Origin: Priapulus caudatus
Lineage: Eukaryota; Priapulida; Priapulimorpha; Priapulimorphida; Priapulidae
Assembly: GCF_000485595.1 (NCBI RefSeq)
Contig: NW_014577074.1
Coordinates: 1,404,190 to 1,457,716, forward strand
Direction of reading: 5' to 3'
Length of the DNA stretch: 53,527 nucleotides
The notes beneath the pieces are model-generated. The model was not told the DNA's origin and ran no database searches. It saw only the letters and a list, made by a program, of their open reading frames with translations. Below, piece by piece: positions 37,934 to 51,543 of the stretch. The number at the start of each line of letters is the position of its first letter. Position 1 is the stretch's first letter. The translations under genes were made by a program, and so were the position numbers.

Positions 37934-39830
37934 AGTATATATATATATATATATTATATATATATATATAATATATATAATAGCATGGGTCACGAACGCA
38001 CCCCACTCCGAGGTGGCTCTATACTCCCATCCGCAGCATGATCATGTGACACGTTCGAACAGGGCGCGTGTATTCGGGTGTTCGTTGCGATACAGATTTT
38101 GGTGATTACATTCCATGTCATCTCGGCTTCTGCCTTTGCGATTAACACATATTTGTGTTCACAACAAGACAGGGTGTCTTTGTTTCACGTATGACTGATA
38201 ATGGGTTGATAGGCGATGCTGCCTAGTCGACATTATTCAAGGCGGTTCAAATAAGTAGTTATACAAGATGCAATAAATAAAAACTCATTTGGTAATTTAG
38301 CCGCGGGCTAACCTAAGTGAAAATATTTTGACAATCTGTGTTATTAAGTTCCCAAACTCATCAAAGAAAACAGTCAAAATAAGTAATTCATTTCATCCTA
38401 ATTTGTGCGTAAAAATGCAACATGATTGCGATTCAAAATTAATTTAGATTTACATCGTTCCACTGCCGAAAGAACGGCCCTCAGCATAAATTACATTCAT
38501 CTAGTAAATCATGAATCGATAACTCTTTCCTTCGCTATTGAACAATTTCCTTTTGAATTTCCGGATGAATTATTTTAAAGCAGATTAATTCCCGATCAGC
38601 ATAAAAATCGTCGCACTGTGAAAATTTACAGCAATCATTATTCTCTATTTCCCCCATTTCGCAGCGTAAATATTCATCATATACTGCGCCTAGACGAGAG
38701 AGTGAATTAATGACACTTGGCCCCCATAATAATCTGATTCGCACAACATGAGCAGAATCGGTGAGAATGCATTTAAATTATATTCCACTGAAGGAATTAT
38801 CTCGTTGACAGCATGCAGCGGTATAAATATACCTTACGTTTTGGACGCAAGTGGCGCTTTGGCGTTATTTTAGCCTCTGTTACGCAGAAAATAATAGATA
38901 ACACGAACGTGTAATATGTGACTTTCATGTGTTATTTTGAAAACTCATAAAATACATAAAACAGGCTAATATACTAGCCAGTTTAGAGCTGGTGTTCCGG
39001 TCGAATGCTACTTCCTCCAGTTCTTACGCTCGTAATTATCTCGTATGTATAATATACACTACGGAACGATGGATAAATTTGACCCAACAAAATAACACTG
39101 AAACATCTCTTATGACAATGTCCTTTGATCTTCTAATGATAAAGTACGCAAATGGCAACAAATGAGCCTATGTTCAGGCGAGCAGAATATACAGTCACGA
39201 TTTATAAAGTAAGAATTCAAATAAGAATAAATCTACCATCTTTCCAGGACATATCAGGACATAGTCTTTGACGAATTGAAGTCGTCGGGACGGGCCCCGC
39301 ACACAGTATATTTACATAATACGTGGCCGGTTAAAACTAAGATAATAAAGTATGCACCGTTCATAATGCTATAGAATCTACAATAAACAACGACGATACA
39401 GACTGGCGGCTGTTGCGGAGCGGACATTGTCATATTTACTTGTCATACATACATGGTTACGTGTCATACTTACTGTCATATTAATTTGGTAGCCGGATCT
39501 TACACATATCGCATGGATGATAATATTTTAATTAAAATCGTGCTTTTCTGACGTGTGCTCTATAGCTGCATAGTGATGATAAATGTAGGTTTTCGCGTGT
39601 TGTAGACTGTTACACAAGATCAAGGACTTGGGTATTGACTTTACAAGTGCAGAGCCTAGCTTGATTCAGTAGTTAATTGCATGGATGATATCAGGAGACA
39701 CGCGCCGCGCGCATCAGCATCTATTGTCCTCGCTTTGGGAAAATTATCTTAAAAGCGTCTGAATTAATTTATGCGCGAAGAAAGCATTAGCGACATTAGT
39801 ATAGTGCTGACGTATAGCTTAGTGTATGAG
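37934..39830. other. AT microsatellite then sequence without a gene
   Basis: (AT)n at 37,936-37,980; the rest is AT-rich with no recognisable coding sequence. Confidence 0.55.
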
Positions 39831-39839
39831 AGAGAATGG

Positions 39840-39877
39840 GGTGAAAGAGAAAACGGGAGAGAGAGAGAGAGAGACCG

Positions 39878-39926
<49 letters not shown>

Positions 39927-39974
39927 TGAGCGGGAGAAAGGTAGAGAGGAGAGGGAGAGAGAGAGACAGAGAGA

Positions 39975-40026
<52 letters not shown>

Positions 40027-40263
40027 CAAAGACAACAAGCGAGTGAGGGGTGAGAGAGGTAGAGACACTCATGCACAGAAGAATGGAGAAATAAAGACGG
40101 GAGGAAAGAATGAGGAAGCAAGGAAGGGAGAGAAAAAGTTTGGGAGGGAGTTTGCGGAAAGAATAGAGTCTGAAAAAAAAAGAGATTGAAAGAGTGATGA
40201 GAGTGACAGAAGAAGAGGCAGAAAAAGAGAGATATGTGGAAAAGAGCGATAGAGAGATAGAGG

Positions 40264-40316
<53 letters not shown>
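39840..40316. repeat. GA-rich microsatellite block
   Basis: (GA)n at 39,857-40,022 and 40,256-40,314, purine-rich between them. Long polar frames on one strand and Ser/Leu frames on the other are artefacts of this repeat. Confidence 0.97.
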
Positions 40317-40317
<1 letters not shown>

Positions 40318-40684
40318 TGAGCTAGAATGCGTAAAATCACGCCAAATTGAAGGAGTAAGAAAAAACTGACTTTGCTTGCCGCCATAAAAGAGGTAACTTC
40401 AAAGTAAATCTCAGAAAAAGCCATGTACTCAAAGGGATCGCTGACAAACACGCAGCATGCAACAATATTCACTGCGCAGCCACAATATCACATTTTATGT
40501 ACCTTCAAAAATCGTTTTGGCTTACGTCATCTAAATTTACGAAAGATACGTCATCTGCAGATGTGTACATCTGTTAAATGCGGATCAGCTATTCATCAAG
40601 GCCGATGAGATATCGATATTACGCATGCCCAAATATAAAACGCACAAGATCATATCGCTGTTTATATTCCATGTTAAAATATGA

Positions 40685-40716
40685 TACTTACGCACGCACG
40701 CACGCACGCACGCACG
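40685..40716. repeat. GCAC tetranucleotide repeat
   Basis: About seven units of (CGCA)n. Confidence 0.95.
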
Positions 40717-41004
40717 CCTATCTGGCAACTTAAAACAACCTGTAGTCGCGTATCAGTCTAGCAAATTTCACACCTGATCAAAAGTTCGTTACAGAAATGC
40801 GCTAGTGCGCTAGTGAGATAGCGTGTAAGTCCTCCGGAGCCATTTATCCTAAAAGATCGCATTGATGAATTAAGAACAGCGCAGTTCTTCAGGTTTAGCC
40901 ACGTATCTCTATACAGATCTTTATTTCCTCCTCCTCCTTCTCTCTCATCGTGTGTCTCCATCGCTTACGTTTCTTGCTTGATCGCTTATCGAGCTCTGCA
41001 ACTA

Positions 41005-41200
41005 CCCCCTCTCTCTTTCTCTCCCTCTTTCTGTCTTTCTGTCTTTCTCTCTTTCTCTCTCTCTCTCTCTCGCTCTCTCTCCCTCTCTTTCTCTCAGACA
41101 CGCACACACGCACACTCGCCCTTTCTCTCTTTCTCGTCATTGCTCCGTCTGGCTAGAATTCTGTCGCCGTCCCACTCTCTTCCTCTCTGTTTCTCCTCAC
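41005..41200. repeat. CT-rich block
   Basis: Pyrimidine-rich CTCTTTCT repeats, the opposite strand bias to the GA block 1 kb to the left. Confidence 0.95.
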
Positions 41201-41219
41201 ATCATTCATGACTGTTCTT

Positions 41220-42955
41220 ATTCGCACTATTGCTCACCCAGTAGACCAAACCTTTATTTGCCATGTTCTCCTATTGCACAGCCAGCATGTTCTCCCTGTT
41301 CTCGGGCAGCATAAAAATAAGCGCAAGCTGTATGCCAAAATTACCCATCGATAACCCCAGCCCACAGAGAATAATTATTTCTCTCTCCCACCTTTTCTCG
41401 GTAACACACTACATGTCCGAATCCGGGCAGCACGCACGCTTCTCGCGCATAAGCGTTATCATTTAATTCCTGCAATTTTCCTCCAGACCCTCGCCTAATC
41501 CCGACCGCAAAGACCCAGCTAGTGGTCGACCAGAAATTAATTTCTGTCGGTAAGCCGCAAATGCACGCGCGACTATATCTACAACTGAGGTTTGCACGCA
41601 TTGCCGTTGCGATCACCGACAAATTGAAATGAGCGAGGGGACTCGCCATGCAGCCGTCACGAGATTTCGAATTCGTGTGCGCGTGATTGTTATTTTAGAG
41701 AAAGAAAAACACGCCTGCGAAAATCATTGCCACACAACGGCTCAAAGCAAGCGGTTATCATTTTTTGCTTCCCCGCCAACAAATATTGTAAACGATGGAT
41801 TAACGGCCGCGGCTAAATTATATAAGATGTCCGAAATCATTTATTTTCGCTCGGTTTAGCATAATCTGAATGAATGGCGAAAAGGGTGGTGGTGGTGTGC
41901 ACAAAGAAACTCATTTGCCACTTGCTTTTCTTCACCATTAAAGCATGACAGTGAGGTATTAAAACGAAATAAGACGTTAAGCAATTCTGACCGATTGAAA
42001 GGGAAATGAGTCATTATTTTCCATGGGCTGTATTCAGCGACTCACACGCACGGTCACCGCTGCACTGGGCCAGTGACCTGAATGCGATATGCGTGCGTGA
42101 CGTATGCACGTGGTCTGTCCACGTGAGCGCGAAGCCGCCAAAAAGAGCGCGCAAATCGGCGGGAAAATTTATTAGCTAATGGAATGGAAATGAGAGTCGA
42201 GTTCTCATCAGCTTGCAGCGAGCGCTTTGACATATTTGCGCCGCTTTGTTCTTGGAATGAAGAAACGTGTGGATCACGCACTAATCCCCCCGATGAATTC
42301 AGATATTCCTGTGGTTCGCGGGTCGCATAGGAGTAGTTACTGCCGGAATTAAGTCTATCGGAACTATGACGCGCCGGATAAGCGAAGTTAGAACACATTT
42401 AGATTACTGAATGCCGGCGGCTGTGTGAGCGTTACACTCATTGCAAAGAACGCCGTCGTAGACATTTTGCTTTCATCGTGCCATTTGCCTGCTTTTCTTC
42501 CACCTCCCGCGCCTCACCCCACGTTAAACTAGCCATAGCGACATATTGAGCGAAATCTATTTCATGATATCAGAGCTGCAGTCAACACGTGATATTCGCA
42601 TCGACCGTGTCAGGAACAGGGGACCGGTTGCAGTATTATTCCAACGTGGAGCTAAGCTAGCATAAACGATAGGCGCTTTCTCGTGCCAAACATCTCTAAT
42701 CGTGATCGCTGCATGATTGGGATTCCGCGTTATAGTCGGTGTGTGTGCAAAGATAAATCCCATCCGCATCAATTAACAAGCCTACTTTCTTCATCGGTTA
42801 ATGGCTAAGCTGTCATGCACAGGGTAGATGGATAGGATCAAGGATAATTGATTAGATGATTGGATAGAATGAGAAGAAGAAAGAAAGACGGGGGAAGAGC
42901 AGGCGAGCTGAATAGAAAAAACGAGAGCAAATGAGATGAAGAAAATACGATAGAG
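41220..42955. other. No gene recognised
   Basis: Moderate GC; several short open frames on both strands without known domains. Confidence 0.5.
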
Positions 42956-42959
42956 CTGG

Positions 42960-43065
42960 ATAGCAAGAGAGAGAAAGAGAGATAGATAGATAGTTAGATA
43001 GCTAGATAGATAGATAGATATATAGATAGAGAGAGAGAAAGAGAGAGAGAGAGAGCGAGAGAGCC
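42960..43065. repeat. GATA / GA repeat
   Basis: (GATA)n at 42,980-43,030 flanked by GA runs. Confidence 0.95.
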
Positions 43066-43069
43066 CGAG

Positions 43070-46000
43070 AAAGAAAGACAAGGATGGCACAGAGATAACT
43101 AGTGAGAAAGAGCGAGGTAAAACATGCAAAGGTACATAAAATACAAGTATCCATATAACTATCTAAATACATTAATCTAAAATACATTATTCGCAGACTA
43201 GTGTATTTGTTTTATGTATTAATTACCGCAGACATCCCATTGTTAAAACTATTAAAGGAGAAGATAGTCAAGATGTCGACTGTAATGTGATCGTCTGTAA
43301 ATCACGCCATCATAAATTAATCCATCATGAACTGATCAGTTGGAATATGACGCGTCCTAGCAGTAATAACATGCGCTATGGAAGCTAGGTGTGAAGTCAC
43401 AAGATTAAATTAGCCATGGATTTTGGCCGCACAACTGCAAACATATGCCCATTAGAACTACGATCAGCACGCGTGTGTGTTTTGTTACATATAGCAACCG
43501 ATCTTCTTAATAGCTTTCTATTAATTAACCCATTGGTATGCCATGTCAAACTAACTACGAGGCTATTTGAACTAACGCCCTATGACCTGGCCACGAGATG
43601 TAGCGAGCAGCTAAGTATTGGTTCACGGTGATTATGTTAACAGCAATTCTTGTTACTGCCAAATTAAGTAAGTGTCCCATTTTACAAATGAGTAGGACAT
43701 TTCCCTAAAATCTCCCATCTCTGTTACGAAGTGTATTGGTAAAAAATGATGCAAATCAATTAAATAATTTAACCGCAAATCAATTCGTAACGTTTTCGTG
43801 TTCGTGTGTTTGAAACGGCTTCTCGTCAGTTTTCATCGTTATTTATTCAAGCTGGAACGGTCACTTGTGTGCTTTCAGTCTTATTGGATTGATTGCATGA
43901 CCAAATATGCCTATGAGGCTAATTTAATTCACGTTAGGGATCGATACGATCGACATAAAACGCATGTGTTGCAAATCAAGATCGCTTCTAACGCTTCAGA
44001 AGTCACATGGAGAGCCCGTCAAATGTTTGACGCGTATATTTGATCCAGGACGTAACAATCATTGATGGCGTTTATGGCACCAGATGTAAACCGCGTGACG
44101 GCGCCACCTGTAGTTAACACGACCACTTAGCCGCCCGGGCAGACGCCGCCCTGCGCTTGCTACGCAACGCTGCCTATTATGAGTAAAATGTAAGTTCATA
44201 ATTATTGTCACTGAACGCCAGTCATCGGAACACGGACTCCAATATACCATTTGCTTTTGAGTTTATGGAATGCAATATACGTTAATAAGTAAATGTGTCG
44301 TGAGAAGAATACTAGGTGCAACCTGTATGTTGATTGTTGGTGTATTTATTTCCGTGCATGATTGTGTTAACTGAAGGTAACTAAATTTGTTTGATGATGT
44401 TGTGTGAAAGTGGTGTGTGAGGGTGTCAGAAAAGGAAGAAAACGAGTTATGATATTGCAGGAGAGTTTGTGGAAAAGTTTGTGGGAAGCTCTGTTACCAA
44501 TGGAATGTACGTAGAGCTAGGTGGTAATGTTAAAATGGGGGGAAAGGTGGGCAGGGTTAGAGAATGGGCCGGATCAAGTACCTCATGATCTTAAGTAATG
44601 CTATCCCGGAAACGTAAGCCTATGCACACCCTAAACATAGTCCCACACACCACATACCGCGTACGCCTAACCCTAACTCTAGACAACTCCTTACCACCTC
44701 TACCGTCGTTCTCAGAAGACATATACACTAAGCAACGGCGTTAACGTCGCATTCTGTACAGCTTCATGTCAGCTTCTACCTCAGTTTCATCGCATAAATA
44801 AATATAGGCATAGCTACTCAGACGAGTATGCGGTAGAGGATATTAGTACAAAATCTATCGTCTCGTATTCGTAATCAGAAAGCTCGGGTGGGACTCACAC
44901 GATCTGATGCTCCCAGAGAGACAGAATACATGGCTCACGACTAACCAAATGACTATAACAAACACCACCATAGAATTGTACATTGTTTCAACCGCCCCGT
45001 TATATTATATAATAAGAAACACAGTTGATGTCGTACATAAATATTTAGTACAGTCTATCTAGGATAACAAACTTTGCAGCATTGCTTACATACGCACGCA
45101 CATATGGCTAATCGAAAATTCTTGTGTGTCTTATCTTCATAGAAATAGCAGTGCCCGTGCATTTATGAGACGAATTCAGTCTCTGTTAGTGATAACGTTC
45201 GATCTGTTTGCACATGCCTGGCTCATAGTATCTGGATATTCGATACTAGAACGTCCTAGGGCGTTATAGGGATGTGTGTTGATGGTGTTCCACCTGGTAG
45301 CTCGCATGTGCCTTCTGCTTTCCGGGGATGCAAATTTATGCATTTCAGTTGCAGCATTGTTGGTGTTAAGAAGGTGCGACCACAACCCTACATCCGTAGT
45401 ATATGGCTTGTTCTGTGGCTAGACTTGCAACAACCATCCTGAGCGGGGTGCAAGAGAAGATTGCTCTCAGATGATACGTTTGGAAGAGGGATGGTCGTTA
45501 TGACACATATAAGAGATCCAACGTGAAATGAAAGTGAGGAAACAAATCCCTCTTTCCTTACCGCCGGATGGATAAATGGTGGATGGATGGGGTTTTTATG
45601 CTAAATCTCGTTTTTGCGAAATCGTTGGACGCTAAACGTTTGAGTTGGTTTAAGTTCCATCTCGACCAAGACCGAGCGGAGAGACACAAAATAGGCGGGA
45701 CGCTTGTAAACCTTGATAGAAAAAAGCTCTAGAACCCACGAGCAACAGTAAGATAAGAAAGCTTTGGCGATATACCGTAAGAAAGGCACCAAGCACCAAA
45801 CGCGATAAATCGCATCACCGCATGTTCGACCAGACAACACCAGCTTTCCAATTCATTCTCCCTATCTACAATACTATCATTCCCGATCTTCATCCTATCC
45901 ACGCAACTCCAAACATCCTCTGCGTCACTGTGTACATAGTCTCCAGATTTTTTAACCCGTGAAAACGCAGATGGTACAGCACAGGGCGAATATGCAGCTA

Positions 46001-46825
46001 TTATCTTTATTACAGATGATAAAGATGGACGTAAGGTCACTGTTAGAATGGAATCATGTGTTTATGAAGTGTATAGTACAAATGCGTAAATTCCACTTCG
46101 TGATAATAATTTCTAGATTCGTAGATCGTGCGCGGACATAGGTCTTGGTACACAACTACCCTATGCTGCAGTACAAGGAGAGCGTGCGGTATATATCGGC
46201 AGCTTACCGTCTAAATTCTACCTATACAACACGGGTGTCATCATAATCCTACCGATGCGACACGCACATCACTTATATTCTTCCTATACGCATCAGCCGC
46301 CATTTTGCATGGCCGAATAAAAACGCGGGAGTGGGGGACAGTTATCCAGCACCGTGCATGACCGCTGTGCAGCATTCGCCTGCCAGTTTCGTCTGGACAT
46401 GATGGATCGGCTGCATATTTAGCGAAAATGGACGCCTGCGAGAGTTTGTTTGGCTTCTGCAAAGCGCTATACTAAAGTGTAATTTGAACGTGTATCCATC
46501 ACCGTAAACAAGGCACGCGCCATTTTTCACGCACCCGGGTATATGATAATTGGAACATTATTTCGTCTAGGGCTGGATAAAGAATTACCTGTTTACTCCC
46601 ACCGGCAGCAGAGTCTGGCAGCCCCGGGATTCTAGCTGAGCTTAACAAAAGAAACAGTAGTCAGATTGTCCGAAAACAATTTTAATAGTCGCATTTTGTC
46701 ACCAGTTCAAAAATACAACAAATTCGCGTGCGTGCAGTAAATTTCGCGAAAGCAATAACACCTAGTATGGCTATATCTATCAAGCTTTCTCTGTCCCCGA
46801 TCTTGCCTCCTCTACCCTATCCGCT
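43070..46825. other. No gene recognised
   Basis: Unique-looking sequence. The minus-strand frames at 45,601-46,040 were examined as a possible retroelement fragment but show no diagnostic motif. Confidence 0.5.
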
Positions 46826-46834
46826 ACCCCTATC

Positions 46835-46857
46835 TCTTTTTCTCTCTCTCTCTCTCA

Positions 46858-46897
<40 letters not shown>

Positions 46898-46945
46898 TTC
46901 TCTCTCTCTGATTCTTCTCTCTCTTTCTCCCCCTTCTCTATCTTC
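46835..46945. repeat. CT microsatellite
   Basis: (CT)n with TTTCTC interruptions. Confidence 0.96.
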
Positions 46946-46949
46946 TTTC

Positions 46950-48475
46950 TTCAGTTCACTTTTCTACTGCTTTTTAGTGATAATGAATTATTAATTATAA
47001 TTATCCCGTCGCAATTATGTTCCCAAGACACTAACACACAACGCTTTCCCTGCAGTATCGTGGCTTTACTAGCCCTTTCAACAAACCGTTTAAATAAACA
47101 ATGTGAAACGCGAGCTAATAAAACGTTTAAGCGATTTTTTTTCGGAACTTACAGACTACAGACCAGCCAGGCCATTACCGTATAGTACGAAAAGTAGTCG
47201 ATGTTATTAACGGACTAGTCTCTCACGTGTCATGTTACTGCAGCCGGTGCAGAGCGTACTGATGGCTATTCTGACGGCCGGAATAGCGAGTGAAATTCAT
47301 GGCTGTGTTCGCACTGCATGTACGCAATTCGTGTCCACTGCGATTGGTATGCGGGCCAGGAGCAGCATAGACGACGCTCTCATTATCATTTCACCTTGGG
47401 CCTTTCGCACTCAAACGAAGTTAGCGGTGGCCGCAAATCTCTATCGTTTATCAAGCTGAGACGGAGGATATTTCCGATGGGATGCGGCAAATGAGACGGA
47501 CATCGTGCCGTTAGCGCACCGCTCGTCCGAATGGCTAATATCTATTGACAATTACGGGAATTTTATTACGTGAAACTATGTGGCCCAGCGGACCGGCTGA
47601 GCGGCTAGGCGCTGCGTGGCAGAAATAATAGCGCTATTACGGGAAATGATATTAGCAGCTATTTCATTCGCATTATTAGTACAGTCTATTACACGCGCGA
47701 TTCCCGCATCCTGATTCCGACAGCATATAGGAGTCCTGTCGCTGCAGGCATTTTTTGATCATGACGGAGAAGCCATATGGGCCTGCGTGCAGCGAAGCAC
47801 GGGGTCGCACTGGTGGTTAAGACATCAGACCGTTGGCCATTAGGAGGCTGTCGTTGATCTTAGTCATATTTCCTAATTACGTAGGTGCATTATTGCCCCG
47901 TGTAGCATGTACACATCACCCCGAGGCAAACGTACCCTATCTACATTGCGCATGTGCGTGTCTAGCAGGGCGAGTGGCGCAGTGCGCATGCGCATGGGGA
48001 TTTAACCTTTATTGCTCATGCGAAATGTAGAAGGGGGATGTTTACTGTGGGCATACCATGCTAACCCCCGCCACGATGTTAATAAAGTCATCTATTTTGT
48101 TAACGCACTATTTCTGAAACAAAAGCGAACGGCAAATGGACACTCACCTGAATCAAAATATATCTGGCTGATTATTTACTTCTCCGTAACACGACTTCTC
48201 AACTAGTGCTGCTCCTCGTCGCAATAGCGTATACTCGGTTCAGGCGCAGTTAGAAACCGGTCCATCCCACACGTGTAACAGCGATACAGGCAGGTGTTAA
48301 GTTTTAAACACGGCGATAGTGGCTGTAGAGAATGTTCTCCTCTAATTGGTGATCGTTTTCTCGGTTTCATCGACGGTAGAAATCAAGATGAAGAGCAAGC
48401 ATCACTTCTATCAAACACCAGTCCTAAAACATGCGTACAGATCGTCTAAATGTTCAAATAAACAATGTTTTAACA
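46950..48475. other. No gene recognised
   Basis: Open frames are short; none resembles a known protein. Confidence 0.5.
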
Positions 48476-48479
48476 CACA

Positions 48480-48605
48480 GACGCACACACACACTCACAC
48501 GCACACGCACACGCACACGCACACGCACACGCACACGCACACGCACACGCTCACGCACACGCAAATGTACACGCACACGCACACACGCACCCTCCCGCGC
48601 ACACA
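48480..48605. repeat. CACACG hexanucleotide repeat
   Basis: About ten perfect units then degenerate ones. Confidence 0.96.
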
Positions 48606-49072
48606 AATATGCGATTCACGCCTACCTCAACACAGATCTTAATGCTTTCTTACCTGAGGTAGATGCTATGGTAGGTACTAAACATTAGCATGGTATAACA
48701 AAGTCTGTCTGTACATTCTGTCAAACCTGCTGCTTGATTATGGTGCTACCGCGCGAATACGTCGATTAAACCGCAGTAGCAGGAACAATATGTTTACGTT
48801 CTAACGGAATTATTTATATATATATATTTACTAATTTAAACTTAAAAAAACACATTACCCCTAAGTTCTTATGCAGCATACTTACTCTATGCTGTAAACT
48901 AACGTTAAAATTACTTACTGTAAACTTACTATAGGCTAATACAGGCCTGTTCCATAATCCTGCATATATACAATTCCTTAGAGTAAATGTTGTTGTTTTA
49001 AATGCACATTGTTTGTTTGACTGTTTAGAAATTGTATATATTGTATACATTTTGTTCCTATGAAAATATATG

Positions 49073-49077
<5 letters not shown>

Positions 49078-49120
<43 letters not shown>
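49078..49120. repeat. AT microsatellite
   Basis: (AT)n just left of the ATGGCC-rich repeat. Confidence 0.96.
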
Positions 49121-49122
<2 letters not shown>

Positions 49123-49149
49123 GGCATCACGTTTTAGAGCCTAAGTGGA

Positions 49150-49640
49150 TTGGAAACCGATATCTATTGGTACTATAGGTTTTTACGGTGTGGCCATCTT
49201 AAAATCCAAGATGGCCGCCATAGTGTGAGCCGACTCGTGCAAAACATTGTATGCCATATATTCTAACGCACACATGAATAATATTTGATAGTAAATTCAA
49301 TAGACTGTGTTTTGCTTGGTTCTTGGGTGATATACGTAAACTTTTAAGTGGAAATAATCATTTTTTTGCCGCCATTTTGTAAAATGGCCACCAAGATCAT
49401 CGTAGGACAAACCTGCGATGCCCCTATAGCCAAAAATCACTCCAAGGACATGTTCTAACTGTGTGCCAAATTTCATGCTTTTATCCAAAAAAGCACAATT
49501 CTGCCAATATATTGCACATATCTGCTGGACTAATATATATATTACGGGATTCTTTGTCTCACTGGTTTCGTTGAACTGCACCACGGGTGCTGCGTGGTGT
49601 TGAGTCTAGCATAGGTTTCGTCACGTGTGCAACGTAATTC
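49150..49640. repeat. Probable dispersed repeat rich in ATGGCC palindromes
   Basis: Contains GGCCATCTT/AAGATGGCC (49,192-49,216) and GCCATTTT/AAAATGGC (49,371-49,388) inverted repeats, then AAATTTCATGCTTTTATCC. From memory, similar strings recur in dispersed repeats of marine animals, but I cannot verify this. The minus-strand open frame here (49,297-49,584) resembles no protein I know. Confidence 0.4.
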
Positions 49641-49828
49641 TAAGTTAAACGTAGGTTTCATCGCATGCGTTTCGCAGTGCTAGATTTGTGAGATGATATT
49701 CAACACGTGACCTGGGACTATTAGTAGGTAATGCGCGTTTGAGATGTATTGATCATTCTTTCGGCACCAAACGCCGGTGGTTGTACGGGTTCCTGCCTAA
49801 TTCATTAGCATTATTCATGTTTATGCCT

Positions 49829-50545
49829 ATATTTGGTTTCAACGCTTAATTTACGGGACGCTGTGTAACCACTGGTTGTAGCTGACCGCGAGTGGATACC
49901 ATGTATATATATATATATATATATAGTATATATATAAAGTAATATTATATATTATGTATATAATATGTTAACTTCCGTGCGTGATAACAATACTCAATCG
50001 CTCTTTTGATATCTCCAAATTTATTACTCAACACGTGCGTAGCTGCACACGTGCAGGTAAAACTGTAAATACAAAATAATGTACACTAAATATTACGTCG
50101 CTCATGTCATGTAATGTTTACGATATCCAACGTTAATATAACAAAGATTCAAATTATAAGAAATTAGACGAGAACCAAGAGAAAACACTTACAATGTATG
50201 GTGCATCGTGGAAGAAATGCGCGAGCGCACGCGAACGTATAAATACAGCTCAAGCAGCAAAGGGCCCGCGCCACGCACAACAGACGCTTTTATACCGCGA
50301 CAAGGAAACCCGCGAGTCACATGACTAAAACATAATGTAAACGAGCCGAACCGCAGCCAAGCTGAATAGCTTAAATACCGCGCAAAACAAGAACCGAACA
50401 GTGCTAGAAATACGACAGTATATGACACACTCAACAGAAATGATGAGAAGAAATAACAATATATATATATGTGTGTATATGTATATGTATATGTACAACC
50501 AGTGGTTGCACAGCGTCCCGTAAATTAAGCGTTGAAATCAAATAT
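49829..50545. mobile_element. Element with 52-bp terminal inverted repeats
   Basis: Left arm 49,829-49,880 and right arm 50,494-50,545 are reverse complements with about 2 mismatches; shared core AACGCTTAATTTACGGGACG. The interior (about 610 bp) has AT microsatellites next to both arms and no credible coding capacity. It fits a non-autonomous DNA transposon (MITE-like) or foldback element. I could not define a clear target-site duplication. Confidence 0.6.
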
Positions 50546-51494
50546 TAAATATATAAAATACGTGTACGTGTGCAAAATTTTGTTACGTGAGAGTACAACA
50601 TGGTTTTGCTGCATAATTAATTGCGATTGTACGTTCCGCCGTCTACACATGACAAGATTGAATTCTAAATAAATCGATTACAAAACGCAATTCGACAACA
50701 CTAGAATGTAATAATTGGATTTGTTGATATAAATAAGAAATGATAACGCAATCAATGTAATGTGGTTAACAAGAATGGTACGGTTGGTTTATATCCAATC
50801 AATTAATTATACATCTAGTTTCATGATTGTTTTTTCAATTTGCGACTATATGCTATATGGTTTGAAATATGAAATCACAATGCACACGTGCATGCCGTCG
50901 TCAATTCAATCCTAGCGTTATTCATGAGAATGTTTGCAATTACGTTAGACCATAATGAGTTTAAAAAAACAACATGTTTTTATGAATCTATGGCAAGCAA
51001 GAAGTGTTGTCATATTTGTTTACCATTTGTGTGTATGGTTTGCGACACATGAGTGTAAATGCAAGCCAGCGAACAAAGAAACCATAATTAATACTTAAAT
51101 ATCGAATAAGATTGGATATATTTAACCATTCCCTTCATTGTGCCCTTGTTAATCAACACAATTTTAAATAGACGCAAACGCCCTCGCTGGGCGTACACGA
51201 CTGACATTCACGCGTAATATTCAAAAACAAGAGCTTACACACTCTCAAATGCCAAAAAGATCTTGACTAGTACATACGCCACCTGGTGGCCTTTACATCT
51301 GTCTAGCCATGTGTAGAACGCGGTGGAACAAGGTATGCATGCGGTGGTAATTATCTTGTTATATATGATATGCTCGATAGACTAATTCACAGCGGGCGTG
51401 AGGGACGTACACTTTACTCCCTCTATTTGACAGTTCGCTTGTAATACCGAAGAGAAACGCCCACAAGTCACCCAGCAGTGTTTCTGTCTATTCC

Positions 51495-51543
51495 CTATTA
51501 TCTACTCCTGATGTAAATACATCAGACCAGGAGTAAATAATAG
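51495..51543. repeat. Imperfect hairpin
   Basis: Left arm CTATTATCTACTCCTGATGT (51,495-51,514) pairs with 51,519-51,543, with one mismatch and a 5-nt bulge. A further partial copy of the arm follows at about 51,553 (CTATAATTTACTTCTGAT). Confidence 0.8.

Noticed and set aside
45601-46040. Possible retrotransposon protein fragment on the minus strand
   Set aside because: IIAAYSP slightly recalls the endonuclease of non-LTR elements, but no catalytic motifs or reverse transcriptase follow.
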